In this document: piece by piece, positions 54,278-63,234 of the stretch | Layout: each line of letters opens with the position of its first letter | Numbering within the stretch: position 1 is the first letter of the stretch | Assembly (NCBI GenBank): GCA_963738325.1 | Contig: CAVTWD010000001.1 | Coordinates: 186,001-250,000, forward strand | Direction: 5' to 3' | DNA: 64,000 nucleotides | Origin: CAVTWD01 sp963738325 | GTDB taxonomy: Bacteria > Actinomycetota > Acidimicrobiia > Acidimicrobiales > Ilumatobacteraceae | The notes under the pieces: generated by a model | Told to the model about the DNA's origin: nothing | The model's input: only the letters and a program-made list of their open reading frames with translations | Databases searched by the model: none | Made by a program: the position numbers and the translations under genes

Positions 54278-55105
54278 CTACGTGTCCAGGCCGGCGGCGC
54301 CGAGCTCGGTCATCGGGTGACGAGAGAAGAATTCGCGGAGCCCCTGCGCCACCGCGGCCGGATTCTCCACCATGAGGAGATGGCCAGCCCGTGGCACTGA
54401 GAGGCGTTCGGCACGCGGGAACCAGGACTGAACCAGGTGGTGCACTTCGATGAAACGCCCAACACTGTCGGACCCTCCCACATTGAGCACTGGCGGGCTG
54501 ATGCGTTGTGCGTCGTCGGGGCCGAAGCTGAACTGCTGCACGGCGGACATCTCGGCTTGGAAGAATTGGTCGGCGTCCGCGACAGCAGTGTCGAACGCCT
54601 CCGGGAGTGCCTGGTCCAGGGTGGAGCGGTAGCCGTCGCCGCAGACCGTCCGCAGGAACCCATCAATCGCGCCGACCTTGTCGCCGGCACGGTACGCGGC
54701 CAACACCGGCTGCAGCGCCGCCGCCGCCTGCTCACCGCTCGACACACCGCGAGCAGCGGGCTCGAGCAGTACGAGCGACTGGACGAGATCGGAGCTGCCC
54801 ACCGCCAGTTGCAGTGCTACCAGCGCGCCGTACGAATGGCCCACGACGTGCGCCTTGGGCCAGCCGAGGTGCGCCATGAGACGCGTGCAGATCGCCGCGT
54901 CCTCGGCAACGGTCAGCGAACGGAATCCGGCCGGCGAGGTAGTTCGAAGCGTGCGCCGGTACGTCAATGTCGAGAAGTCCGAGAGCCGCTCCACCAGGGG
55001 CTCGTACCAGGCGACGAACGGACAAGCATGGATGAGAACGACCGGTTCGCCCCGCCCGCGGATCTCATAGGTCAACACGACATCGTCGAACGCGAATTCC
55101 GGCAT
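54278..55105 (-). CDS. Alpha/beta hydrolase
   Basis: 275 residues from ATG 55105. VVLTYEIRGRGEPVVLIHAC, AHVVGHSYGALVALQLAVGS (nucleophile Ser in GHSYG), ISPPVLNVGGSDSVGRFIEV (Asp) and VPRAGHLLMVENPAAVAQGL (His): complete Ser-His-Asp set. The oxyanion region is IHAC rather than HGG. Intact, unlike the hydrolase at 39.8 kb. Stand-alone; substrate unknown. Confidence 0.85.
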   Translation of the reverse strand: MPEFAFDDVVLTYEIRGRGEPVVLIHACPFVAWYEPLVERLSDFSTLTYRRTLRTTSPAGFRSLTVAEDAAICTRLMAHLGWPKAHVVGHSYGALVALQLAVGSSDLVQSLVLLEPAARGVSSGEQAAAALQPVLAAYRAGDKVGAIDGFLRTVCGDGYRSTLDQALPEAFDTAVADADQFFQAEMSAVQQFSFGPDDAQRISPPVLNVGGSDSVGRFIEVHHLVQSWFPRAERLSVPRAGHLLMVENPAAVAQGLREFFSRHPMTELGAAGLDT

Positions 55106-55350
55106 CGCCCCTACCTCCGCGGCTTCGCCCCATGGCCATCTCAGCACACTCGGGCGACGTGCCGTTCATGCGATACAACGGCGCTGGCCGAGTTCTCGAT
55201 GCAACATCTCGGACCCAACGCAGGGAGTCGAGGTCTTGCCCGACACACCCATGTCCGGCGACGCGGTACGCCCTCGACGCCGGCGTCCCTTGGTCGGCCG
55301 CTCAACATCGGGCGCCCGAGCCGTCGGACAGTCTGCGCGCACGTCATCGG

Positions 55351-55519
55351 CGTTACGCGCTCCGCCATCACGCACAGAATCGCGCTCAGAACGACGTTCG
55401 TCCTGAGGAGCCAGCCGCTCCCCACCACACGACGGAGCTCGGCCGGCTGGACGCCTACGCGGTCATGAGGCAAGAGTGGCGCGCTGCCCGTGGTGACCCT
55501 CCGGTGCCCTGGATCCACC
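55351..55519. repeat. Diverged repeat, copy A
   Basis: Begins CGTTACGCGCTCCGCCATCA and ends GTGCCCTGGATCCACC. Most positions match 60257-60427. On the minus strand both copies encode a similar short peptide (LPHDRVGVQPAEL...SAILCVMAERVT), so it may be a gene relic. Confidence 0.6.
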
Positions 55520-55641
55520 GCTCGGTTGTGGTCGCGCCGGCTTGTGGGAGGCGCCCGGTATCGCCCTCGATTGACAGTGCCCGGTCGAGCCGGTCGTGCT
55601 GGTCCTCCGGCTCGGTGGTCGAGCCGGAGGGAGGCATTCCT

Positions 55642-56559
55642 GTGAGCGACTCTTCACCGTCGGCGACGATCGTCACAATCCGGTCCGACGAGACGATGTT
55701 GGAACGGTTGGCGCTGGTCGGGTTCCTGGCCGGCTACTCCGGACCGACCCGCGATTCCTACCGGACCGACCTACGCATGTTCGCCGGCTGGCTCATCGAA
55801 CGTGAGGTTCGGCTGCTGGAGGTGCAGCGCACCCACATCGAGCTGTACGGCCGCTGGCTCGAAGAGCAAGGCCGAGCCCGCTCGACGATTGGACGGCGCT
55901 TGTCGACGTTGGCCGGCTTCTACCGGTACTGCGAACAGGAACAGATCTTGGAGCGGTCCCCGGCGGCGCGTGTGAGGCGACCCAAGCAGGACTACGAGTC
56001 TCGAACCCTGGGGTTGGACCGCAACGAACTCGGCGCCTTCTTGGTCGCCGCCGGGCTGTCATCGAACCGGGACCACGCGTTGGCGTCGCTGCTGGCGTTG
56101 AACGGGCTGCGGATATCCGAGGCGCTGGGCGCCGACATCGGCCATCTCAATGTCGAACGCGGTCATCGAACACTCCGGATCGTGCGCAAGGGCGGCAAGC
56201 AGGCGACCATCCCCCTCGCCCCCCGCACGGCCAGGGCGATCGATCTGGCCATCGGTGAACGCGAGCACGGACCGATCCTGATCGGCGCTTCCGGGCAACG
56301 CCTCGACCGGTACGCCGCCACCCGCATCGTCAAACGGCTCGCCCGAGCAGCCGGGATCACCAAGCGGATCTCGCCCCACAGCCTGCGCCACAGCTTCATC
56401 ACCGCCGCGCTAGACGTGGGCGTGCCGCTGCGGGACGTCAAGGACGCCGCCTCTCACGCCGACCCTCGCACCACCATGCGCTACGACCGGGCCCGCCACA
56501 GCCTCGACCGCCACGCCACCTACATCGTGTCCACCTTCGCGGCCGGTGCGGCCAGATAA
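55642..56559 (+). CDS. XerC/XerD-like tyrosine recombinase
   Basis: 305 residues from GTG 55642, GGAGGGAGG upstream. SAM-like N-terminal domain (ALVGFLAGYSGPTRDSYRTD, STIGRRLSTLAGFYRYCEQE). Catalytic domain: Arg in LLALNGLRISEALGADIGHL, Lys in IVRKGGKQATIPL, HxLR in ISPHSLRHSFITAALD, His/Tyr region ASHADPRTTMRYDRARHSLD. All six catalytic positions seem present. Length and lack of an arm domain suggest Xer or a transposon-type recombinase rather than an island integrase; no IntI-specific insert is evident. Confidence 0.85.
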   Translation: MSDSSPSATIVTIRSDETMLERLALVGFLAGYSGPTRDSYRTDLRMFAGWLIEREVRLLEVQRTHIELYGRWLEEQGRARSTIGRRLSTLAGFYRYCEQEQILERSPAARVRRPKQDYESRTLGLDRNELGAFLVAAGLSSNRDHALASLLALNGLRISEALGADIGHLNVERGHRTLRIVRKGGKQATIPLAPRTARAIDLAIGEREHGPILIGASGQRLDRYAATRIVKRLARAAGITKRISPHSLRHSFITAALDVGVPLRDVKDAASHADPRTTMRYDRARHSLDRHATYIVSTFAAGAAR

Positions 56560-56941
56560 CCCACCTCATCGGTGTCCCGCCCGGGGCGGCAATCCCGGGC
56601 GGGCGGCGAGCACCGCGGGCATGGAAGGAGCGGCCATTCCGTGACAGTCGTCCGGGCCGAAGGATCGGCCGACCGGCTGTCGTGGTCACGCTCGGTGACG
56701 ATCGGGTTGATCCCCATGACGCCCTCGACCCCCGGTCATGCAGTCACGCCGACACCGTCGACTCGCGTCATTACGTACGCCTGGCACGGCCTCTCGCGCC
56801 CGGCAATATCCGTCGATCGGTACGCCTTCGGCGGCGAGCACGACCGCTCCAGATCAGGGCAATCTGTGCGGGTCGACGTGTGGCCTCGACCCGGCAGCGA
56901 GGATGAGGGGGCCGGTGCGACAGCCGGCCGCGATCGGCCGG

Positions 56942-57163
56942 TCACGGCTCGGCTGAGCCGCGTCCGTTCGCCGGGGTTCGCCTGGCGGGCTCCGACGATC
57001 GGGCGTCGCTGTCGAGAATCGGCCGAGGCTTTCCCGGCGCGACGGTCCTGGCCAGGATCCCAAGCGTCGCTCGCAGCGCCGACGCGGGAACGAGCGGGAA
57101 CGGGATCGACTCGCGGTACTGCTCGTGGATGCCCGGCCAGTCGTCGTAGAACTCGGTCACCAC
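56942..57163 (-). CDS. Possible small divergent ORF, uncertain
   Basis: 73 codons, MVTEFYDDWPGIHEQYRESI then PFPLVPASALRATLGILART; the first 45 residues look protein-like, then composition becomes random. It starts 27 bases from the TetR gene, divergently. No family recognised; may be a 5' fragment. The rest of 56560-57177 shows no gene. Confidence 0.25.
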   Translation of the reverse strand: MVTEFYDDWPGIHEQYRESIPFPLVPASALRATLGILARTVAPGKPRPILDSDARSSEPARRTPANGRGSAEP

Positions 57164-57177
57164 GGGTATTGGTGATA

Positions 57178-57188
57178 TGCTTTAAGCA
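57178..57188. promoter_or_regulatory. Palindrome at the TetR start
   Basis: TGCTT-T-AAGCA one base before the ATG at 57190, inside AT-richer DNA (GATATGCTTTAAGCAG). Small but well placed for an autoregulatory operator of the TetR-ABC operon. Confidence 0.4.
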
Positions 57189-57189
57189 G

Positions 57190-57813
57190 ATGGTCAAGAC
57201 CCCTTCTCCGAGTGAGTCCGGTGGCGGTGAGAGTTCGACGCGCGCGCGGATCCTGGACGCCACCGTCGAGCTGATGGCCGAGGTCGGCGTCGATCGGGTA
57301 CGGGGAAGAGCGGTCGCGGACCGGGCGGGTGTCAACCCCGCGCTCGTGCACTACTACTACGGCACCATGGCCGCGCTCGTGGTCGAGGCCGCGCAGCGTG
57401 CGCTGCTCAACGAGCTCGGACCTTCGATCGACGCGTTCGCCTCCGGCGCCACCGTCCAGGAGGGAGTTGCCGCCATCCTCGACTGGATCGTGGAGCACGG
57501 GCGGACACCCGGTGCGACGATCCTCGCCGAAGCGATGGTGAAGGGGACCCGCGACCCGAAGTTCCGGTCGTGGAGCCGCAACGCGGCGCGGCGGTTCCGA
57601 GGGCTCATCCTCGAGCGCCTGGAGCAGGGACGTGACGCGGGAGAGATCGACCCCGGCCTCGACCTCGAGGCGACGGCAATGTTGCTCGCCGCCGCGCTCG
57701 ACGGCTTGCTGTTCCATCACCTCGTCGATCCGAAATTGGCGGTCACCCGCGCCGCAGCGCCGATCGCAGCCATGCTCCACGAGTCCGACAGAGAGAGGAG
57801 CTCAGCATCGTGA
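57190..57813 (+). CDS. TetR-family transcriptional regulator
   Basis: 207 residues from ATG 57190. TRARILDATVELMAEVGVDR, VRGRAVADRAGVNPALVHYY, YGTMAALVVEAAQRALL is the TetR HTH; the C-terminal helices bind an unknown ligand. The stop overlaps the ABC ATPase GTG (GTGA). First gene of a three-gene operon, so it most likely represses the exporter and itself. Confidence 0.9.
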   Translation: MVKTPSPSESGGGESSTRARILDATVELMAEVGVDRVRGRAVADRAGVNPALVHYYYGTMAALVVEAAQRALLNELGPSIDAFASGATVQEGVAAILDWIVEHGRTPGATILAEAMVKGTRDPKFRSWSRNAARRFRGLILERLEQGRDAGEIDPGLDLEATAMLLAAALDGLLFHHLVDPKLAVTRAAAPIAAMLHESDRERSSAS

Positions 57814-58712
57814 GCGCGGCGGTGATCGAGACCCATCAGCTGACGAAGCGCTATGGCAGCGCTCGTGGCATCGAGGACGTCGACCTCCACGTTGAACCAG
57901 GCGAGGTGTTCGGCTTCTTGGGGCCCAACGGCGCCGGGAAGTCGACGACGATCCGGACGCTGCTCGACTTCCAACGCCCGACGTCGGGATCGGCCGAGCT
58001 CTTCGGTCTCGACTCGCGCCGGGACAGCGTGGCGATCCGCGCCAGGGTCGGATATCTGCCGGGCGACCTGAAGCTCTTCGAGCGCATGACCGGTGCGCAG
58101 CACCTCGCGTGGTTCAGTCGTGCTCGCGGTGCGCACAACGCGGCGGTGACCGACGACCTGGTCGCTCGGTTCGACGTCGAGATGGATCGCCCCGTCGGGG
58201 AGCTGTCGAAGGGCAACCGGCAGAAGGTCGGCTTGCTGCTCGCCTTCGCACAGGCCCCCGAGTTGCTGATCCTCGACGAGCCGACTTCGGGACTCGATCC
58301 CCTGATGCAAGTGGAGTTCGAGCGCCTCGTGCGCGAGACCGCGGCGGCCGTCCGCACGGTGCTGCTCTCATCCCATTCGCTCGCCGAGGTCCAACGCGTC
58401 GCCGACCGAGTCGCCATCATCCGTGACGGCCGCTTGGTGGTGACCGACACCGTCGAGCACCTCCGGGCGCGCGCGCCTCGGGTGATGGGCTTCCGGTTCC
58501 CGGGCACACCCGATCCGGTGCCCTTCCGGCGACTCGACGGGGTGGGCAACGTCGAGGTCCACGACAACGACCTCGACCTCCAGGTCACGGGCGGCGTGGC
58601 CCCGGTGCTGGAGGCGGCGCTGGCGCAGGGCGTGGTCGACGTGACCGCGCACCACGCGGATCTCGACGAGCTCTTCCTCGCTTACTACCGCGACACGGAG
58701 GTCTCGCCGTGA
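57810..58712 (+). CDS. ABC-2 type exporter, ATP-binding protein
   Basis: 300 residues from GTG 57810. Walker A FGFLGPNGAGKSTTIRTLLD, Q loop region, signature VGELSKGNRQKVGLLLAFAQ (LSKGN form), Walker B LLILDEPTSGLDPLMQ, switch His in VLLSSHSLAEVQRV. A C-terminal 80-residue extension is as in CcmA/DrrA-type exporters. Coupled by GTGA overlaps to the regulator before and the permease after. Confidence 0.95.
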   Translation: MSAAVIETHQLTKRYGSARGIEDVDLHVEPGEVFGFLGPNGAGKSTTIRTLLDFQRPTSGSAELFGLDSRRDSVAIRARVGYLPGDLKLFERMTGAQHLAWFSRARGAHNAAVTDDLVARFDVEMDRPVGELSKGNRQKVGLLLAFAQAPELLILDEPTSGLDPLMQVEFERLVRETAAAVRTVLLSSHSLAEVQRVADRVAIIRDGRLVVTDTVEHLRARAPRVMGFRFPGTPDPVPFRRLDGVGNVEVHDNDLDLQVTGGVAPVLEAALAQGVVDVTAHHADLDELFLAYYRDTEVSP

Positions 58713-59506
58713 AGGCGAATCTCGAGATCACCACGCTGGACCTCTCGTTCCGGCGCAAGGCGCGCATCGGATTCACTGTCGGCTTGGTGCTCTACGTCGT
58801 GGTGATCGTCGCCCTGTATCCGTCGTTCAAGAACTCGTCCGAGCTCGACAACCTGACCAAGAACAGCCCCGGCGTCGCGGCGCTCTTCGGCATCTCGGGC
58901 TCGCTGACGTCACCCGTGGGGTGGATGAACGCCAACGTCTGGGCGAACTTCTTCCCGCTGATCATCCTGCTGATGACCATCGGGTACGGGGCGAGTGCCA
59001 TCGCCGGACAGGAGAAGGACGGCCACCTCGAGCTCGTGTTGTCGTTGCCGTTCTCGCGACGCCGCGTCGTCGCGCAGAAGATCGGCGCGCTCACGCTCCA
59101 AGCGCTGATCCTGTGCTTCTTCACCTTCCTCGCCGTGCTCACCGGCCGCTGGTTCGAGCTCGACTTCGGCATCTGGGAGCTGACCACCGCGACTGTCGGG
59201 GTGCTCCTGCTGGGGATCGACTTCGGTCTGCTCACGCTCGCGATCGGGGCCGGCACGGGCAACCGCGGCATGGCCCTCGGGGTCGCGTCGACGGTTGCAG
59301 CGGCGTCGTATCTCGTCAGCTCGATGGCGCCGGTCGTCTCGTGGCTCGACCCGGCCAAGTACCTGTCGCTCTTCTATTGGTCGGTCGGTGACAACCAGCT
59401 CCAGGACGGGCTCTCGGCCGGGGGCCTCGCCGTCCTCGTCGGCGTCGGGCTCGTGCTCGCGGTCGTGGCGGACCGCCTGTTCGAGTCGCACGACCTCGTA
59501 GCCTGA
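58709..59506 (+). CDS. ABC-2 type exporter permease
   Basis: 265 residues from GTG 58709. Six hydrophobic segments are visible, e.g. IGFTVGLVLYVVVIVALYPS, NFFPLIILLMTIGYGASAIA, LTLQALILCFFTFLAVLTGR, LAVLVGVGLVLAVVADRLF. The motif GQEKDGHLELVLSLPFSRRR (ExxxG...LSxPxSR) is the coupling region of ABC-2 permeases. One permease, so it should work as a homodimer with the ATPase. Drug or lipid export is usual for such TetR-linked pairs. Confidence 0.9.
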   Translation: MKANLEITTLDLSFRRKARIGFTVGLVLYVVVIVALYPSFKNSSELDNLTKNSPGVAALFGISGSLTSPVGWMNANVWANFFPLIILLMTIGYGASAIAGQEKDGHLELVLSLPFSRRRVVAQKIGALTLQALILCFFTFLAVLTGRWFELDFGIWELTTATVGVLLLGIDFGLLTLAIGAGTGNRGMALGVASTVAAASYLVSSMAPVVSWLDPAKYLSLFYWSVGDNQLQDGLSAGGLAVLVGVGLVLAVVADRLFESHDLVA

Positions 59507-59614
59507 GCCACTCGTCGCCGAGCTCCGAACCGCGCTGTAGTACCTATGCGCGAGTCGCGACACGACGAGCGGCAACATTGGCTGACGCGATGGTCGAGGC
59601 AATCGAAGTCGCGG

Positions 59615-59830
59615 ATGGGTGCCTACACGGACAAGAACGCCAAGGGTCGGGCCATCACGATGAAGGCCGTCAGGGCCACGGAGTTGCGTGCGGCCGGGTG
59701 CGGCCGGCAGGAGGTAGCGGTCGAGGTCGGGTACAGCAACGGGGCGTCGGCGTACAACCTCGTAAAGCGTGAACTGGAATGCTTGCCTGCGGAGGGGGCG
59801 CGCCAGATGCGCTTGGCGCAGCATGCGCGC
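59615..59830 (+). pseudogene. HTH protein fragment (terminase-small-like)
   Basis: From ATG 59615: MKAVRATELRAAGCGRQEVA then VEVGYSNGASAYNLVKRELE, a HTH found in short phage-type or actinobacterial DNA-binding proteins that continue for another 60 residues. Here coherence ends near 59830 at the junction with a recombinase relic. Truncated. Confidence 0.4.
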
Positions 59831-59861
59831 CCGCCCGCTACTGGCAGGGACGGAGGCGCTT

Positions 59862-60022
59862 CTACTGGCGGGCGAGGGCGGCGGCGATCACCTTCCGGTG
59901 CCTCTCCTCCTCGCCGCGTGGCGTGCCCTTCCTCAATAAGCGTGTCCACGACGGCGCGCAGGCTCGCTCCGTTGATGCGGAGCTGACACATTCGGGAAAT
60001 CGCGACCTGCTCCGCCTCGCCT
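59862..60022 (-). pseudogene. C-terminal relic of a serine recombinase
   Basis: Minus strand reads SGEAEQVAISRMCQLRING then ASLRAVVDTLIEEGHATRRG; after a slip RHRKVIAAALARQ and stop. The pattern EQxAIxRMxxLRxxGxSLRxIxxxLxxEGxxTRRGGxWxxxxVxxxL is the recombinase domain end of small serine recombinases. The catalytic N-terminus is missing. Confidence 0.5.
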
Positions 60023-60256
60023 GATTGAGGTTGAGGTCACGGTCGCAGCGCACGCATAACTGCCGTCTGGACGCGTCCCCCGCATTGGCTGGGCCGAGCC
60101 GAATCGCGACTGAGCCGCACCGCAGCCGACCATCTCGCCGCGCACATCACCGATGTCATTGCCCCCAACGGGACCATAGAACGATGAGTCCCCGGCGATT
60201 CATCTCGAGCGGTTGCCACCGCCCGAACACTTGGGTGTTGACAAACGTAGGAGCAT

Positions 60257-60427
60257 CGTTACACGCTCCGCCATCACACACAGAATCCCGCCCAGAATGA
60301 CGTCTGCACTGAGAAGCCAGCCGCTCGTCCGCACCGCACGACGGCGCTCGGCCGGCGGGACGCCTACGCGGTCATGAGGCAAGAGGGCGCGCTGACCGTG
60401 GTGATCCTCCGGTGCCCGGGATCCACC
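60257..60427. repeat. Diverged repeat, copy B
   Basis: Begins CGTTACACGCTCCGCCATCA and ends GTGCCCGGGATCCACC; see copy A at 55351-55519. The two are in the same orientation, 4.9 kb apart, and differ at scattered single positions plus small indels. Confidence 0.6.
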
Positions 60428-60545
60428 GATCTGTGCGCGGCCGCGAAGCCATCACGGCGCCCACTATCGGCGACCCGCTCGGGGCGCCCGCGCTCGACTT
60501 CCGGCGAAGTCGCGCTGCTCAAGTGCCCGATAGCGCGCCGAACGT

Positions 60546-63145
60546 TCATAGGTCGATCCCGAGGTCGGGCCCGGCCCGCTCGAGCTCGTGACCGACGCCG
60601 TCGCGGATCGGAAGACCGAGCTGGTCGAGGATCGCGGTGACGGGTTGGAGCAGTTCGAGCCAGCGTGACCTGTCGATCTCGCCGGCCCGGGTCGCGAGCA
60701 GCGGTGTGTGTCGGGTGACGTCGTGCAGCAGGGACACGGCGTCAGCCAGTTCGGCTGTCGTGACCGGGTGGCCGTCTGCCCAGCTGGTCCAGGTGTCGAT
60801 GGCGTCGACTATCTGGCCGAGAGCGTGAAGCTGATCACGGTCGGGTTGGTCGACGCCGAAGCGACCACCTTGCGGGCTCGCGACATTGGCGAGGCGTCGC
60901 GCTTTGGTCTCGAGCGAATCGAGACGCTGTTCGATCTCCGAACCGTCGACGTGGACGGCGGCGATGCGCGCTTGGGCAGTGTCCACCTGCCTGGGGGCCG
61001 TCTTGGCTTGCCGGGTGGCGCGGTGGCGGTGCCCAAACCCGGCGCGGTAGGCGTCGTGGTTGGCTTGCCACATCGCTGGGCGCAGCACGGTGCGCAGGTC
61101 GTGGTCGATGTCGTCGATGCGCTCGGCGTAGGGCTGCCACTCCGCCCGTGCAGCATCGAGCGCCGGCTGCAGCTCGGGCAGCTCCGCGGCGGCTTGGGCC
61201 CGTCGGTGTGCTCGTTCGGTGAGACCAGCGGTGAGCTCGTCGCGCAGCTGTTCGAGCTGGGCTCGGTAGCCGGTCAGCCAGTCGGGGATGACGGCATGCC
61301 GCTGGCGATCGCGCTGCGCACAGCTGTTCTGCTGGTCGAGGTGGCGGCGTTGACGGCGGGGATGTCGGCACGGTCGTAGGCGAGGACCGCGTCGAGGACG
61401 TCACGGGCTTCGGCAACATCAGTCGTGTCGGTGATGACGTGGATGCGGTTGTCGTCGCGCCCGCGTCACCGCGACGTACAAGCCGCGATGCGTAGTGGCC
61501 GGGGAGACGAGGGCGATGGCGACGTCGACAGTGTCGCTTTGGTGGCCGTGCTCGGTCGCCGCGTACCCCAACCGGACATGGTCCCGGATGTAGTCGCCGG
61601 GGAGGGTGACGGTGCCGTGTCCACCGAGATGGGACGCGGTCAGCGCGCCGTCGGGGTGGGTGACGACGACCCACAGGTCGCGGTTGCGCACCGGCTCGCC
61701 CCGCTCGGTGCACAGGCTGCGGTGGTTGCGGCGGGTGGCGACGATGTCGCCAGGGTGGGCGTGTTCGCCGCCGGCGATCGGCACGGCGGCGTGCGGGTCG
61801 AGGTCACCGACGGTGAGCCGGACGCGTTGGATGGCGTCGTTGAGGGCGTCGACATGGTCGTTTGTCGAGGCGACGATGGCGACGCTCTTGCCGTCGGTGT
61901 GGTGGCCGAGCCAGTCGCGAGCGATCCGCTCGAGCTGGTCGGCGAAGGCTCCGGCGACGATCCGAACGTGGGCTTCGTAGGCATCGAGTGCGGCCGGGTC
62001 GCCGGCCCGCAGCTGCAACGAGGCGGCGGCTTCCCACGAGTGAGCGAAGCGGTGGATTCGGGTCACCTCGTGGACGCGGCCGGTGACGCACAGCTCGTTG
62101 AACAGCCCGCCTCGGCCGACGGCCTGCAACTGACGGGGATCACCGACCAACACGACCCGCCAGTCCTCGTGGTGGGCGAGGTGGACAAGCTGGTGGAGTG
62201 TGGAGGTGCCGATCGTGCCGGCCTCGTCGACGATGACCGTCGTCCCGGCGGGCAACCGGTAGCGGTCGAGGGGTGGACGGTCGGCGCGATGCCAGTCGTG
62301 GAGCAGCTTGGCGACGGTGTCGGCGGCGATGCCGCTCTCGCGTCCCAACACGCGGGCCGCCTTGGCCGTCGGCGCCAATCCGAACACCGGCCGCTGCTGT
62401 GCGACGAGGTCGTCGACGGCGCGCTGCAGCATCGTCGTCTTGCCCGCCCCGGCCGGACCGACGACGATCACCAGCGCATCGGTGCCGGCCACCGCCGCGG
62501 CGGCAGCGGCCTGCAACGGGTCGAGGCCGTCCCGATCGACGCCGGTCGACGAGTTCGGGTCGTCGGCTTGAGCGTCGATCGCCCACGCAAGGACGCTCTC
62601 TTCTTCGGCGAGGATGGCGTTGCTGGTGGTGTGCGCGGCGGTCGGTTCGAGCCACACCGAGCGGCGATCCGACCCGCGCCGGCGGGTTTGCTCATTGGGC
62701 GGGTCGAGATCGAGGCAGCGTTCGATGACCTGATCGGCGGCTCGTTCCAGAGCCCCGGCCCACCGCTGTCCCGACATCGAGGACATGGCGGGTTGGAGGT
62801 CGCAGATGGCGCGTAGCACTTCGGCACGGGTCCACGTCGAACCCGAGGCCGAGAGGTGATCGACCACCCGCTCCACCGTCACCGGCGGCGCCCCGCTACG
62901 CCTTCGACCGACGGAGGTCAGCTCGGCGACGAGGCGATCGGCCGTCCAGCCGAGCTCGGCTGCCTCGGTCTGCCACCGTGTCCGCAGATCCGGGACGGCC
63001 TCTCCGGTCTTGTGGCTGCGCGTGTCAGCGGACGCCTCCCGGCACAGCGCGGCCCGTTCCCAACGGGTCGGGTCCCGACCCTGACGAGCACGGAACTCCT
63101 CGACCTTCGCGGCGAGCGCGGCGTCGACCTCGGCTCCAGTCGGCG
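60546..63145 (-). pseudogene. Second MobF relaxase-helicase, N-terminus lost and frameshifted
   Basis: Reads from about 63145 (AEVDAALAAKVEEFRARQGR) to the stop at 60546 (ELERAGPDLGIDL), aligning without large gaps to the intact relaxase from its residue 240 on. The helicase part is complete: VVGPAGAGKTTMLQRAVDDL, TTVIVDEAGTIGTSTLHQLV, LVGDPRQLQAVGRGG, GYAATEHGHQSDTVDVAIAL. Near 61450 (VTRARRQ for VTRGRDENR) a slip begins, with further slips to 61100. The relaxase domain with the Tyr and His cluster is absent, so it cannot start transfer. Confidence 0.9.
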
Positions 63146-63234
63146 ACCGACGGCACCGCTAGCGGGCGCCTCGCCGCCCCCCAAGCTCGACGTCGGCGGC
63201 CTCCATCGCCGCGTCCGTGTTCGGGCGGGCGGCG

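Noticed and set aside
53398..54375. Several long overlapping frames on both strands
   Set aside because: Mutually overlapping, Arg/Ser-rich, no motif; typical of non-coding high-GC DNA.
55642..56559. XerC-like recombinase as the integron integrase for the 34-39 kb array
   Set aside because: No IntI-specific insertion near the HxLRH region is apparent and the gene is 16 kb away with no attI-like site next to it.
63155..63175. TAGCGGGCGCCTCG near the relaxase breakpoint as an array motif
   Set aside because: It has an extra G and stands alone; treated as chance.
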